The notes beneath the pieces are model-generated. The model had not been told where the DNA came from and made no database searches. It was given only the letters and a program-made list of their open reading frames with translations. The translations under genes and the position numbers were made by a program. Below are positions 8,678-17,914 of a DNA stretch of 64,000 bases, one piece after another (the stretch's first letter is position 1; each line of letters starts with the position of its first letter). Source of the DNA: Qipengyuania xiapuensis (lineage in GTDB: Bacteria; Pseudomonadota; Alphaproteobacteria; Sphingomonadales; Sphingomonadaceae); contig NZ_JAIGNL010000001.1 in NCBI RefSeq assembly GCF_019711395.1, forward strand, positions 434,001 to 498,000, written 5' to 3'.

Positions 8678-9643
8678 CTACCTTGAGAACGGCTCATCGG
8701 CTTCTGGGAAGCCCGAAGTATCGTCAAGCCCGGACACTGTTAAATGGACTGTGCTGATAGGACCCTTTCGCCATTCTTCGTCTAAATCGCTTGCGTCTCC
8801 GCCGCCGCCACCATCTTTAATCGTCGTTGCGTCAGCCATGAACTCGACGGACACTCTGTTGCCGCGCAGTGTGGTCGGGTCTGCTTTTACGATCGGCTTG
8901 GCGGCGGTGACCCTGAGAAGTTCGTCCACGGTATAAGACCAATCATCGCTGCCTCCAAGGATCGCCTCACGGGAACAGCTCCTGTCACCGGTAGCCATCT
9001 TAGCCAGATAGGTTCCCAGGTCGATCTGACCAGTGAAGCATGGACGAGAAGTCTGCGGTAGCCATTGTAGCCAATTTGCGGTTGAGAGCTCGATGCTGCC
9101 GTACTCGGCTGTAAAGGCCGGATCGCCAACCAGCCCGGCGGCCAGATCGCGCGAGCGTCTATCATAGGCAGCATCGACAAACTCGAAGCTTGGCAACCAT
9201 GCAAGAAGTTCGTGCTGAAGCCATTCCCTGCCTGATGGCCGGACAGCGCCGCGTTTTAGTAATTTTGCTTGGACAAGCGCAGCGCGCCGATCGACTAGCC
9301 CAGAAATGGGATCCTTATAATCAATCACCACAAGCAGGTCCGCGAGCTCGCATCGCGCGTGCGGCGTTGGCGTTTTGGGCGCAAACGGTGAAGGCACGCG
9401 CGGGAACTGGACCCACGGCCGAGAATGGCAAAATACAGCCTGGAGTTGGAGTTTAAGTCCGTGCGACGCAAGTATCGGTGCCCAGCAAGTAGCGATCCCA
9501 TCGAAGCCATCTAATGTTATCGTGCGAAGTGCTGATACCTCGCCCCGGGGCCTCGGTGTCCGATTACCGCCATGGGCAAGGACCTTTGCAATAGCCGAGC
9601 TCGCCGGGGGGGCAAGGAGTGGCTGCATTTGTTTCGGTAGCAT
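8678..9643 (-). CDS. Hypothetical protein, possible PD-(D/E)XK-type nuclease
   Basis: A 321-aa protein of no firmly recognised family. Around residues 100-130 it has 'CELADLLVVIDYKD' followed by 'RRAALVQAKLLKRG'. The pattern of acid, hydrophobic strand, then QxK is like the variant PD-(D/E)XK active site used by some restriction-type enzymes. A Gly-rich stretch (DGGGGGDASD) lies near the C-terminus. ATG 9643 is preceded by AAGGGG at good spacing. It converges with the integrase, leaving about 100 bp with nothing recognised between them. Function is inferred from motif and setting only. Confidence 0.5.
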   Translation of the reverse strand: MLPKQMQPLLAPPASSAIAKVLAHGGNRTPRPRGEVSALRTITLDGFDGIATCWAPILASHGLKLQLQAVFCHSRPWVQFPRVPSPFAPKTPTPHARCELADLLVVIDYKDPISGLVDRRAALVQAKLLKRGAVRPSGREWLQHELLAWLPSFEFVDAAYDRRSRDLAAGLVGDPAFTAEYGSIELSTANWLQWLPQTSRPCFTGQIDLGTYLAKMATGDRSCSREAILGGSDDWSYTVDELLRVTAAKPIVKADPTTLRGNRVSVEFMADATTIKDGGGGGDASDLDEEWRKGPISTVHLTVSGLDDTSGFPEADEPFSR

Positions 9644-9813
9644 TTGTACGGCCCCTTGCGATCAGCCAAAAATTCCCGAATAGGCGATCCAGCAAGTAAT
9701 TGGATTGCCAAGGATTACCAGAAAATTCAGGGAGTGAGGCCAATGGCTTCGAACCAGCGGCAATCAGTATTGGACCGACGGAATAACAAACTGGCTATGG
9801 AAAGGAGGAGTGG

Positions 9814-10536
9814 GTGTTCGATAGCTTCAAGCGGAACGAGGATCTGAAAGGGCGTAAGAAACTCCAATGCAACTCTTGCAAGCGTCAGACAATCCATATG
9901 CTTGAGGCTCAGTGCGTCGGCAGGTGGCAGGACGATTTTGGTCGTGGCCACAGCGCAGACGGGGGAACTGAATTTTCCCTCTACCGGTGTGGGGCTTGTG
10001 ACGAAGTCTGTTTCGAAACTTCATCGTGGTGCAGCGAGGAGTACGATCACGACGAAGACGGAAATATGTATTTACCTCGAACAGAGGCACAGTACCCGCC
10101 GCCTTCCTCCGCCGACTTTGCTTTCGACACCGATTTTACGCCACATGACCTCAATGAGCTGATCGATGAAATGTTATACGCACTGGCGGGGAGTAAACTT
10201 CGATTGGCGACCGTCGCCTTAAGGATGGTTGTAGAGTTCATCGTCACCGATACAAAGTGCTCGGGTCGGACTTTGAAGAAGAAGATTGATGACTTATATG
10301 CCAAGGGACACGTCGACGAAACTCAGTTGGCCTTGCTTCACAAGATAAGAGAAAAAGGCAACGCAGGCGCGCACGAGCGCATAGCTATGAGCCGCAATGA
10401 AATGGTGGCCGGGATTGGCATCATTAACCTTCTTTTGGAGAAGCTTTATAATAGTCCAAAAAGACAGGAAGAGGTCATTAGGAAGGCAAACCAGGCCTTC
10501 CAAAAGGATTCAGAGGACAAGGCAGCAGTCGACTAG
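9814..10536 (+). CDS. DUF4145 domain protein with N-terminal zinc ribbon
   Basis: A 240-aa protein. Residues ~18-60 contain CxxC pairs ('CNSCKRQ', 'CGACDEV') suggesting a zinc ribbon. The C-terminal half is the helical DUF4145 module ('LRMVVEFIVTD', 'LHKIREKGNAGAHE'), often found next to or fused to restriction and abortive-infection genes. GTG 9814 was chosen because AGGAGG lies five bases upstream. The 170 bp before it hold no recognised gene. It heads a rightward run of genes up to 17533. No enzymatic activity can be claimed. Confidence 0.72.
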   Translation: MFDSFKRNEDLKGRKKLQCNSCKRQTIHMLEAQCVGRWQDDFGRGHSADGGTEFSLYRCGACDEVCFETSSWCSEEYDHDEDGNMYLPRTEAQYPPPSSADFAFDTDFTPHDLNELIDEMLYALAGSKLRLATVALRMVVEFIVTDTKCSGRTLKKKIDDLYAKGHVDETQLALLHKIREKGNAGAHERIAMSRNEMVAGIGIINLLLEKLYNSPKRQEEVIRKANQAFQKDSEDKAAVD

Positions 10537-10601
10537 CGAGCTAACTCTCTCGTGAATAATGCAGACCTTTGAGCTTCTGGGGGTAATCTCTGTCAAATCG
10601 A

Positions 10602-11255
10602 GTGCTAAAGTTTGTTGCTCACGGCCGGCACGTACTTAGGATAGCTGTTGCACACGGTTGGCTACCAGGTGCGCGCTACACCAATTTGCGCGACATCAGA
10701 GAGGTCACATTCTCCGACAATGGCTTTCTTGACATTAATTGGAAGAGATATTGCTTCCGCAGCCATATCAGCGCCGCCGAAAACACAAAGCCACTTTTGA
10801 CGGTAGCTCGAGATATAGAATGTCTGTCGCAGCTTGAGCTAGTCCTCTGCGAAGCGGAAGAACTTAAAAAGCACGCCAAGCACGTTGTGGTCGTTCCAAA
10901 GGATCCGACGTTCAAAGGCCAGATCAAGAGTCTCATTCCGGAAGAATATATCTTAGGTTTCAGTGTGCCTACCAAGTATGGTGGGACAGCGTTGGAGCCC
11001 GAAGAATTCGATAGACCGGTGCATTTGCTGGGAGGACGACCTGATGTTCAGAGAGCGCTCGCGGACCGAATGCAAGTGGTCTCCTTTGACTGCAACCGCT
11101 TTACCTTTGATGCCCGCTTTGGGGATTACTTCGATGGCCAGGTGTTTCGCCCGCATCCTAAAGGCGGCTACGACAATTGCTTGCGTGCATCTCTCGTGAA
11201 CATCGATGAGCTGTGGCACAACTATGACAATGGCGGCAGCCTGTCCCACAGCTAG
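10602..11255 (+). CDS. DUF6610-like hypothetical protein
   Basis: A 217-aa protein that I recognise as resembling the DUF6610 family. Telling features are 'AHGWLPGARYTNLRD', 'GFLDINWKRY', 'LLTVARDIE', a strand 'KHVVVVPKD', and a C-terminal 'FDARFGDYFDGQVFRPH'. Such proteins are usually seen as orphan ORFs in mobile elements; their role is unknown. The start is GTG with a weak ribosome site. It lies between the DUF4145 gene and a membrane-protein gene on the same strand. Confidence 0.6.
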   Translation: MLKFVAHGRHVLRIAVAHGWLPGARYTNLRDIREVTFSDNGFLDINWKRYCFRSHISAAENTKPLLTVARDIECLSQLELVLCEAEELKKHAKHVVVVPKDPTFKGQIKSLIPEEYILGFSVPTKYGGTALEPEEFDRPVHLLGGRPDVQRALADRMQVVSFDCNRFTFDARFGDYFDGQVFRPHPKGGYDNCLRASLVNIDELWHNYDNGGSLSHS

Positions 11256-11266
11256 GAGATGTTCAA

Positions 11267-11887
11267 ATGGACGATCGACGCACATTTCTGATTGAAATGT
11301 ACAAGCAGATGTTCTCCGACATAAATCGGCATATTACTGTGATATGGCAGTCAGTGGGCGTTGTGGTTGGTGCGTTCGCTTTGTTCTCGCTGGTCGAAAA
11401 AAGCGTAATCAGCTTGGATGTCGCCACCTCTGTCATTGTCGTACTTTGCACGTGGCTCTTTGCGCACATGATTGACGCGGGCTACTGGTATAACCGGAAT
11501 TTGGTCATCATCTCGAACATCGAAAAGCAATTCCTTCTCGAGGATGATCTCGTCAATATTCAGTATTATTTCGGGGCTCATCGTAGCAAGAAAAATAAAA
11601 TGATCACTCATCTGCGCATCCAGTCTGCATTAGGCTGGGGTATTTTGATTTTGGTGCTGACGTTTCATTTCATCACGAATGTTTTGCCTGACATTCCAAA
11701 TGAAGGTGCAACATTCGACGCAATTGAGGCCCTTCCTTATGTCATCCTCGCACTTGCATTCGGTTTTTGTGGATGGCTCATTTGGGACCGCAATAAATCG
11801 TATTCCAACTTCATCGAGAATTCGCCGGGAATAGCTATGGATACTTCTCGCGTTCAGTATGGGCGTGGTCATACGACGGATCAGTAA
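11267..11887 (+). CDS. Four-helix membrane protein of unknown function
   Basis: 206 aa with four predicted membrane helices in two hairpins (about residues 26-45, 50-68, 122-140 and 155-175). A charged cytoplasmic middle section lies between them. The N-terminal part 'EMYKQMFSDINRHITVIW' is amphipathic. The architecture recalls small SLATT-like or RipA-like membrane proteins that act as effectors beside nucleotide-signalling or restriction genes, but no signature is firm. It starts 11 bp after the previous gene, with AGGAG at 11255-11259 as ribosome site, and is followed 27 bp later by the Mrr-type gene, so the genes probably form one operon. Confidence 0.65.
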   Translation: MDDRRTFLIEMYKQMFSDINRHITVIWQSVGVVVGAFALFSLVEKSVISLDVATSVIVVLCTWLFAHMIDAGYWYNRNLVIISNIEKQFLLEDDLVNIQYYFGAHRSKKNKMITHLRIQSALGWGILILVLTFHFITNVLPDIPNEGATFDAIEALPYVILALAFGFCGWLIWDRNKSYSNFIENSPGIAMDTSRVQYGRGHTTDQ

Positions 11888-11914
11888 GCTGTTGCGAAAA
11901 GGGGGTTCGACAGA

Positions 11915-12937
11915 ATGACGAAGACTTGGGGCGTACATATGCCAGAGTGGGTAGGGGACGATCCCATCGAAGGCGGGTTTGTAGTTATTGGCTGGGGCAG
12001 GCTGGGCAATATTTTTGAGATCCCGAATGATCGCGAGGAGTTCAAGCGCCGCTTGGAGCGTGCCTATCCAGAGAAGAAACCAGGGGCGATTCCGGTGGAT
12101 GCTGGAACGCTATTTCGCTTTGCTCACGAGATCGCTGAGGGTGACACCATCGTCTACCCATCGAAGCACAATCGTATGGTAAACATTGGGAAGGCGACAG
12201 GAAAGCGTTGGCACGGCCCTCCCTTACAGGACGGCGAAGATACCTTTCCGAATTATCTCGGAGTTGAATGGCGTGTGAGTTTCCCGCGAAGCGAATTTTC
12301 GCAGGCGGCTCTGAATGAGATCGGCTCATTCATTTCGCTCTTTCGGATAAGGCAACATACGAGTGAATTTCTCAAAAGATTGGGCGAAGGTCACAGTGAT
12401 GGGCGAAGCGCCTCTGATCAATCCGATGCGGTAACTGATGATATTGCGTCCCAATCGGCGTCAAAGTTGGCCGAAGAAACCACACAAGATTTTGTTATCA
12501 GACGAATTCACCAATCACTGACTGGTTTCGAGTTCGAGCACTTCAGCGCCCATCTCATGGAGTGTTTAGGATACACGGCGAGGGTTACTGAAAAGACCGG
12601 AGATGGCGGAGTCGATATTATTGCGCATACCGACCAACTAGGCTTTCAACCTCCCATCATTAAGGTCCAATGCAAGCGACAAACAGCGCAGGTTGGTGAG
12701 CCAGAGGTAAGTCAATTACTTGGCACGCTAGGCGAAGGAGAATTTGCTCTCTTTGTAACTCTTGGTTCTTATACTCGCCAAGCACGCAGTCGGGAGCGTA
12801 ACACGCCAAGGCTCAGGCTTCTTGATGGTGAGGATTTGGTCGAGTTGATTTTGGAGCACTATCCTCAAATGTCTCCTCGCTATCGGACTATGTTGCCGCT
12901 GAAGCAGATTTATGTACCGGACATAATCAGCGACTGA
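11915..12937 (+). CDS. EVE/YTH-like reader fused to Mrr-type restriction endonuclease
   Basis: A 340-aa predicted type IV restriction enzyme. Residues ~1-150 resemble the EVE/YTH fold that binds modified bases: 'GGFVVIGWGRLGNIF', 'FRFAHEIAEGDTIVYPSKHNRMVNIG' and 'GVEWRVSF'. Residues ~200-310 are an Mrr nuclease domain: 'FSAHLMECLGYTARVTEKTG', 'GDGGVDIIAH' (active-site Asp) and 'IKVQCKRQ' (Q-x-K). The combination predicts cleavage of DNA carrying modified cytosine or similar bases, for example in phages. ATG 11915 is preceded by AAAAGGGGG. The reader domain closely resembles the one in the McrB at the right end of the window. Confidence 0.85.
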   Translation: MTKTWGVHMPEWVGDDPIEGGFVVIGWGRLGNIFEIPNDREEFKRRLERAYPEKKPGAIPVDAGTLFRFAHEIAEGDTIVYPSKHNRMVNIGKATGKRWHGPPLQDGEDTFPNYLGVEWRVSFPRSEFSQAALNEIGSFISLFRIRQHTSEFLKRLGEGHSDGRSASDQSDAVTDDIASQSASKLAEETTQDFVIRRIHQSLTGFEFEHFSAHLMECLGYTARVTEKTGDGGVDIIAHTDQLGFQPPIIKVQCKRQTAQVGEPEVSQLLGTLGEGEFALFVTLGSYTRQARSRERNTPRLRLLDGEDLVELILEHYPQMSPRYRTMLPLKQIYVPDIISD

Positions 12938-12984
12938 ATTAGCCTTAGGAATTCTCATCAAGAACTATCTTTGAAGCTCTGGAT

Positions 12985-13194
12985 ATGGGGCATAGCAGCT
13001 TCTCGCTTAAGGGAGTGGCCACTGTGCCTTTACGCGCTGCCTCCATACGCCGTGAAGGGTATGATTTACGGGTAGAAATTGATCAATGCCCCTTTAGGTC
13101 AGCCGCCGAAAATTGGATTGAAGTGCTTGGTCTCGTGATCATCATTCCGGCGAGCCGACATTCGCCCAAAATAAGGAAGCGCCTTGTCAACTGA
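12985..13194 (+). CDS. Small ORF upstream of the STAND-like gene
   Basis: A 69-aa open frame that overlaps the start of the next gene by 11 bases. It has no recognised domain and no obvious ribosome site. A hydrophobic run 'VLGLVIIIPAS' could be a short membrane segment. It may be a leader or regulatory peptide for the large gene that follows, or chance. Confidence 0.25.
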   Translation: MGHSSFSLKGVATVPLRAASIRREGYDLRVEIDQCPFRSAAENWIEVLGLVIIIPASRHSPKIRKRLVN

Positions 13195-16100
13195 CTATAT
13201 CGATCTCAACCGAACCTTCAGGAAGCTTCCTGAACGCATTGCTGAGACAGACGAATTCGACTTCGAATCCGTTTTGGGGTTTGGCAAAGGGCTCGCTTGG
13301 GGAGATCTCCTCACGAAACGGAGGGTAATTCTTCTTTCGGAGGCTGGAACAGGAAAAACTCAAGAAATTCGCCATTCTGCGCAACACGAACACCGGTCGG
13401 GAAATCTTTCCTTTTTCCTTCGGTTGGAACACGTAGCAGACGATTTCGATATAGCTTTCGAAAATGTAGCCGGATCTCGTTCGGATTTCGAAGATTGGCT
13501 GAAATCCAAAGAAGAGGCACGCATCTTTCTGGATTCAGTCGATGAAGCCCGGCTCAAGAGCCCGATGGAATTTGCACGGGCCATTCGCAAAATTGGCGCA
13601 ATGGCAAAGCCAGCACTGCACCGTGCAAGAATTGTCATCTCGAGCCGTGGGTCTGCATGGAAGCCGATATCTGACCTGCAGCTTTGTAACGATCACCTTA
13701 CTTTCAAAATGCCACGGGAGGAGGAGGAGCAGCGAGGTGCGGGTTCGAATGGAAATTTACCCAATGTGGATCGGAACCGGGCCCCACTCATCTCTGACGA
13801 AATGGAAAATGGGGAAGGCGTAAATCAGCACTTTGAGGTCTTTAAGCTTGATGATCTAAGTGGTTCTCAAGTCCAGCAGTTTGCTGAGGCCAAAGGCGTT
13901 AAAGATGCAGAAGCTTTCTTGGATGCCATCGAGCGTGCAGACGCATGGTTACTCACCCATCGCCCACAAGATTTGGAAGAGCTGATTAGCTTTTGGCTGA
14001 CCAATGATCGGATTGGAAATCGAAGGGAGATAATGGAGGAGTCCATTGCGTTCCGTCTCACTGAGCGCGATCATAAGCGGGAAGAGGTCAGCACACTTAC
14101 TTCCGAAAGGGCTTTAGAGGGCGCAGAGTTGTTGGCAGCCGCTGCAACACTTACTCAGCAATCAGCGATAAACGTGCCAGATGGTGCAAAGAGCCAAAGC
14201 GGGCTGTCCCCGTCTGACTTTCTGACCCAATGGATCCCCGCGGATATCCAAACCCTCTTGGGAAGGCCTTTGTTTGATGAAGCGCTCTACGGGTCAGTCC
14301 GATTTCATCATCGATCGCAAAGGGAATATCTATGCGCCAAGTGGTTTCATAAGCTGCTTCAGCGGCAAACTTCGAGACGGGCTATCGAGGCGATACTGTT
14401 TAAGGAACAATACGGATTAGTCGTAATCCCACCCACTCTTCGACCAGTTCTAGCGTGGCTGATCCTTTTTGACGGACGAGTGCGGGAAAGGGCCCTCTCA
14501 ATTGCCCCAGAATTGATCTTCGAAGGGGGAGAGCCTGCAGCACTGCCCTTAGAAACTCGAACGCGGATTTTGCATCAGGTTTGCAATAAGATCGCGAAAG
14601 GCGATACTGCTCACACACCGGTAGATTACAGCGCAATTCAAAGATTTGCAGATGCAGGCCTATCGGATGAGATTAGGCGTTTGATCGCGAAGTATCCGAA
14701 GAACGAGGACATAGTTTGGTTTTTGCTACGCATGGTGTGGCAGGGCCAAATTGAGAAGCTTTTACCGGAGGCAATTTTCTACGCATCCAAGCGGCAAGTC
14801 GGCCGGCATGTCCAGATTGCCGCGATCAGAGCTGTCATTGCAGTTGGTAGCGACGAAGATGTGCGAGGGCTCCGCGCAAAGCTTCTCAAAACAAAAGAAC
14901 TCAAGCGCGACGTTTTGGCCGAGTTGGTCGCTAGGTTGCCGCCGGACCGTGAGGGTATTGATTGGCTTATTAAAGCACTGGGAAAGACCCGGAAGAAAGA
15001 GAGGTACAGTTCGGACGGAGTGGGTCGCGCCCTTACCGATTATCTCGCGGCCTTGCCTTCGTCCGAGCACGCCTACCTGTTAGCAGGATTAGCAGCCCTG
15101 CTCAGAAAGAAACCAATCGTAGAGCGCCGATATTTCGAAGTCTCTGATAAGCACGGATGGTTGCTCAAGCCAGCTGCGAAATTGATTGAGCGCATGATAG
15201 ACGAGAGACACCCCGCGTGCCTTGGGCAGGACAGTCTGTTCGTATTGTTCAACTTGCCCTCTGTCAGCGATCACGGGGACTGGGAACTCCGCGATATCAA
15301 ATCTGAAATCCCGAAAGTCTTGCCTCAATGGAGCGAATTGAATGACGCGCTCTTCTGGCATTCGGTAGCCGTCGCGCGTCGGCACAAGAAAAGAAAAAAC
15401 GGTCGAAGGACGACAAGCCACATAGATGCAATGATCTGGCCGACCTTCTGCAGGTTCGTACCCGAGGATTTCGACCGCGTCGTTCAATACATCGGCTCCC
15501 AGCCCCTGCGTGACGACCGTTTGGTCGCACTTTCGCTGGCGTTCTCCCTGTACGTAGAGAGAGGGCGTCCCCGCAAATGGCGGGATCAATTGAAGCGCGC
15601 AACTAAGGGTAAGCCTTCGCTGAAGGAGAAGTTGAACTCCTTGCTGCATCCGCCAAGAATGAGCGAGCAAGCACGAAGCTATCTTAGGCAGGAAGCTCGA
15701 TGGAAGAGGCGCGACAAAGAGCGGACAGAGCTTGAGGAGAGTAACAAAAGAGAATGGAGAGAAGCGCTCGCGGCTAGCCCCGACAAGCTTCGCAATCCAG
15801 GCCTTCGAAGTCCTCATCAAATCTCCACATGGCAATGGCACGTCCACGAACGAATGCGTGATTTGGATGGAGACACGAGTAAGTGGTCAACCGGAAATTG
15901 GCGTGTCCTCATCAAAGAGTTTGGCACGAACGTAGCTGAGGCATTCCGCGATGGCGTGGTAGCCTATTGGCGGCACAACAGCCCGCGTGTGGTATCGGAT
16001 GGCAAGGTGCGCAATGAAACGCCACATACCACCATTTTCGGACTGACCGGTGTTAATATCGAAGCTGCCGAAGAACGAAACTGGGCCTCGAAGTTATCAA

Positions 16101-17533
16101 GGGACGAGGTTGAAGTCGCAACTCGTTACGCTTTCAATGAACTCAACGGATTTCCGGATTGGTTTGAAGGCCTCTATCGTCACCATCCAAAATGGGTTTC
16201 GGATTTGGCAACGACCGAAGTCAGGTATGAACTGACGAAGACGCCGAGCAAGAGCGATAGCCACTATTTTCTGAGTGATTTGAATTGGTCAGGTCAGTTT
16301 CTTGATAGATCTTTGGCGAATCCAATTCTCGAACACCTATCCAGTTCGGAACCGAGAAATTTAAGCCTTCTCGAGCAAGCTTTGAATATCGTCGTGAGAG
16401 AGGCTCACTCAGCAAAAGATTTGGGTGAGATTGCAGCGAAAAAATCCACGCTGCGTTCATTAGATCATTCAGCTATTTGGTTCGCAATATGGGTGGGTGT
16501 TGATCCAGAAGCGGCCATTCCGGCACTTGCCGATCGCATTCAAGCTATTCGCCGAAGGCACGACCGCGTGCGATTTGCGATGCTGTTCGTCACCCGGCTA
16601 GTGGGGGGGCGACATGAGAAAGCGCTGGCTAGCCAAGCATATCGAACTGCAAAATATCTCCATAGTCTTATCATCCTCATGCACCAGTCGATTGAAGAGA
16701 AGGACGACATCAGGCGATCTGGCACAGGAGCTTATACACCTGGTCTAAGAGACGAGGCTCAAGACGCGCGAAGCCGTTTGTTCAGCATGCTCAAAGAGCT
16801 TCCCGGGAAGGAGGCATTTCTGGCGATCCAGAGCTTGAGCACCTGCCATCCAGAAGATGCTTCCAGACCATGGATGCGAAAGCACGCGCAATCTAAAGCA
16901 GAGGCAGAGGCGGATCTCGAAGCGTGGACGCCGAAACAAGTTACTTCTTTCGAAGCGGAACAAGAGAGAGTTCCTGGCAACCATCGGCAGTTGGCCGAGT
17001 TGGCATTGTTGCGCTTTGAGGATCTGAAAGCGGATCTGGAAAATGGAGATAGCAGTATCGCGAGTATACTCGCGACCGTCAAAAGTGAGACGGAAATGCG
17101 AAAATTCATCGGCGGCTGGCTTCGAGACACTGCGCGAGGACGCTATACGGTACCCCAGGAGGAAGAGTACGCCGACGCCAAGAGGGCAGATATCCGATTT
17201 CACGGAATTGGCTTTGATAACCCTGTGCCGACAGAGCTGAAGCTCGCGGATAATGGCTGGTCGGGGTCCAAGCTGTTCGAGCGATTGGAAAATCAACTTT
17301 GCGGTGACTACCTTCGCGACCAGCGTTCTTGTAGAGGTTTGTTCGTGCTAGTTTACCGTGGAGAGAAGGCTACCTGGCAAGTGCCTCGGAGCGGAGAAAA
17401 GGTAAACTTCTCCGAACTTGTAGAATCGTTGCAAGGTTATTGGCTGGAGATCAGCCCTCGTTACCCTGACGTTGAGGACATTCAAGTGGTAGGTATCGAC
17501 CTTACCAAACGTTATGACCGCAAGGAAAAATAG
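13184..17533 (+). CDS. Large STAND/NACHT-like NTPase with C-terminal PD-(D/E)XK-like motif
   Basis: 1449 aa. The N-terminal NTPase has a Walker A 'LLSEAGTGKT' (residues ~50-59), a Walker B-like 'ARIFLDSVDEARL' (~111-123) and a strand 'ARIVISSRGSAW' resembling the sensor-1 region of STAND ATPases. Residues ~450-1250 are helical and repeat-like, plausibly a HEAT/TPR-type sensor scaffold. Near the C-terminus 'ADIRFHGIGFDNPVPTELK' places D1336, E1351 and K1353 as a PD-(D/E)XK-like site, followed by a helix and 'GLFVLVYRG'. The TTG start has AAGGA at the right distance. Inferred role: a phage-triggered STAND sensor with nuclease output. The order (NTPase first, nuclease last) is the reverse of most Avs proteins. 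Confidence 0.7.
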   Translation: MSTDYIDLNRTFRKLPERIAETDEFDFESVLGFGKGLAWGDLLTKRRVILLSEAGTGKTQEIRHSAQHEHRSGNLSFFLRLEHVADDFDIAFENVAGSRSDFEDWLKSKEEARIFLDSVDEARLKSPMEFARAIRKIGAMAKPALHRARIVISSRGSAWKPISDLQLCNDHLTFKMPREEEEQRGAGSNGNLPNVDRNRAPLISDEMENGEGVNQHFEVFKLDDLSGSQVQQFAEAKGVKDAEAFLDAIERADAWLLTHRPQDLEELISFWLTNDRIGNRREIMEESIAFRLTERDHKREEVSTLTSERALEGAELLAAAATLTQQSAINVPDGAKSQSGLSPSDFLTQWIPADIQTLLGRPLFDEALYGSVRFHHRSQREYLCAKWFHKLLQRQTSRRAIEAILFKEQYGLVVIPPTLRPVLAWLILFDGRVRERALSIAPELIFEGGEPAALPLETRTRILHQVCNKIAKGDTAHTPVDYSAIQRFADAGLSDEIRRLIAKYPKNEDIVWFLLRMVWQGQIEKLLPEAIFYASKRQVGRHVQIAAIRAVIAVGSDEDVRGLRAKLLKTKELKRDVLAELVARLPPDREGIDWLIKALGKTRKKERYSSDGVGRALTDYLAALPSSEHAYLLAGLAALLRKKPIVERRYFEVSDKHGWLLKPAAKLIERMIDERHPACLGQDSLFVLFNLPSVSDHGDWELRDIKSEIPKVLPQWSELNDALFWHSVAVARRHKKRKNGRRTTSHIDAMIWPTFCRFVPEDFDRVVQYIGSQPLRDDRLVALSLAFSLYVERGRPRKWRDQLKRATKGKPSLKEKLNSLLHPPRMSEQARSYLRQEARWKRRDKERTELEESNKREWREALAASPDKLRNPGLRSPHQISTWQWHVHERMRDLDGDTSKWSTGNWRVLIKEFGTNVAEAFRDGVVAYWRHNSPRVVSDGKVRNETPHTTIFGLTGVNIEAAEERNWASKLSRDEVEVATRYAFNELNGFPDWFEGLYRHHPKWVSDLATTEVRYELTKTPSKSDSHYFLSDLNWSGQFLDRSLANPILEHLSSSEPRNLSLLEQALNIVVREAHSAKDLGEIAAKKSTLRSLDHSAIWFAIWVGVDPEAAIPALADRIQAIRRRHDRVRFAMLFVTRLVGGRHEKALASQAYRTAKYLHSLIILMHQSIEEKDDIRRSGTGAYTPGLRDEAQDARSRLFSMLKELPGKEAFLAIQSLSTCHPEDASRPWMRKHAQSKAEAEADLEAWTPKQVTSFEAEQERVPGNHRQLAELALLRFEDLKADLENGDSSIASILATVKSETEMRKFIGGWLRDTARGRYTVPQEEEYADAKRADIRFHGIGFDNPVPTELKLADNGWSGSKLFERLENQLCGDYLRDQRSCRGLFVLVYRGEKATWQVPRSGEKVNFSELVESLQGYWLEISPRYPDVEDIQVVGIDLTKRYDRKEK

Positions 17534-17914
17534 GCTTCCCGATCGAAAAGTGGGGCGGACTTTAGCCGTCGTCAAACAGGGCGGAAAGAATGTGTTTTGA
17601 CCCGCTGCGTCTCACTTTTCCAATTCGAGCGGTCTGATGGTCATCAGATGGTCACGCGAAGGTAACCACACTGCATTTGGCTTATACGAAGGCATCCCGT
17701 TAAAACTAGTGGGCGCTGACGGACTCAAACTGCCGGCTCTCTCGGTGCAAATGAGACGTCCTGCAATCTTGCAGTTCTGACGCCGGAAAGGGTCTGTTAG
17801 TTTGCGGATGCCTTAGTTCATTCGGCGTTCCGCAAATTATTGAGTGCCCGATTGCAGGGCACCAAACTGCCGGCAGCTTGAGGTTCTAACGTTAGCTGCG
17901 TTCCGACAAGATCT
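17534..17914. other. Gene-free 381-bp stretch with clustered inverted repeats
   Basis: No convincing ORF. Within 17761-17877 are four hairpins: CTGCAA/TTGCAG (17761-17774), TTTGCGGA/TCCGCAAA (17801-17808 with 17829-17836), GTGCCC/GGGCAC (17844-17862) and CTGCCGGCAG (17868-17877). The string AAACTGCCGGC occurs twice (near 17728 and 17864). It lies between two convergent genes. It could be a structured RNA, terminators, or a remnant of an insertion. Confidence 0.4.

Noticed and set aside
17844-17868. GGGCACCAAA, which also occurs at the tRNA-Leu 3' end, considered as a second attachment site
   Set aside because: Only ten bases match and they include the CCA; the T-arm sequence is absent. The match is part of a local hairpin instead.
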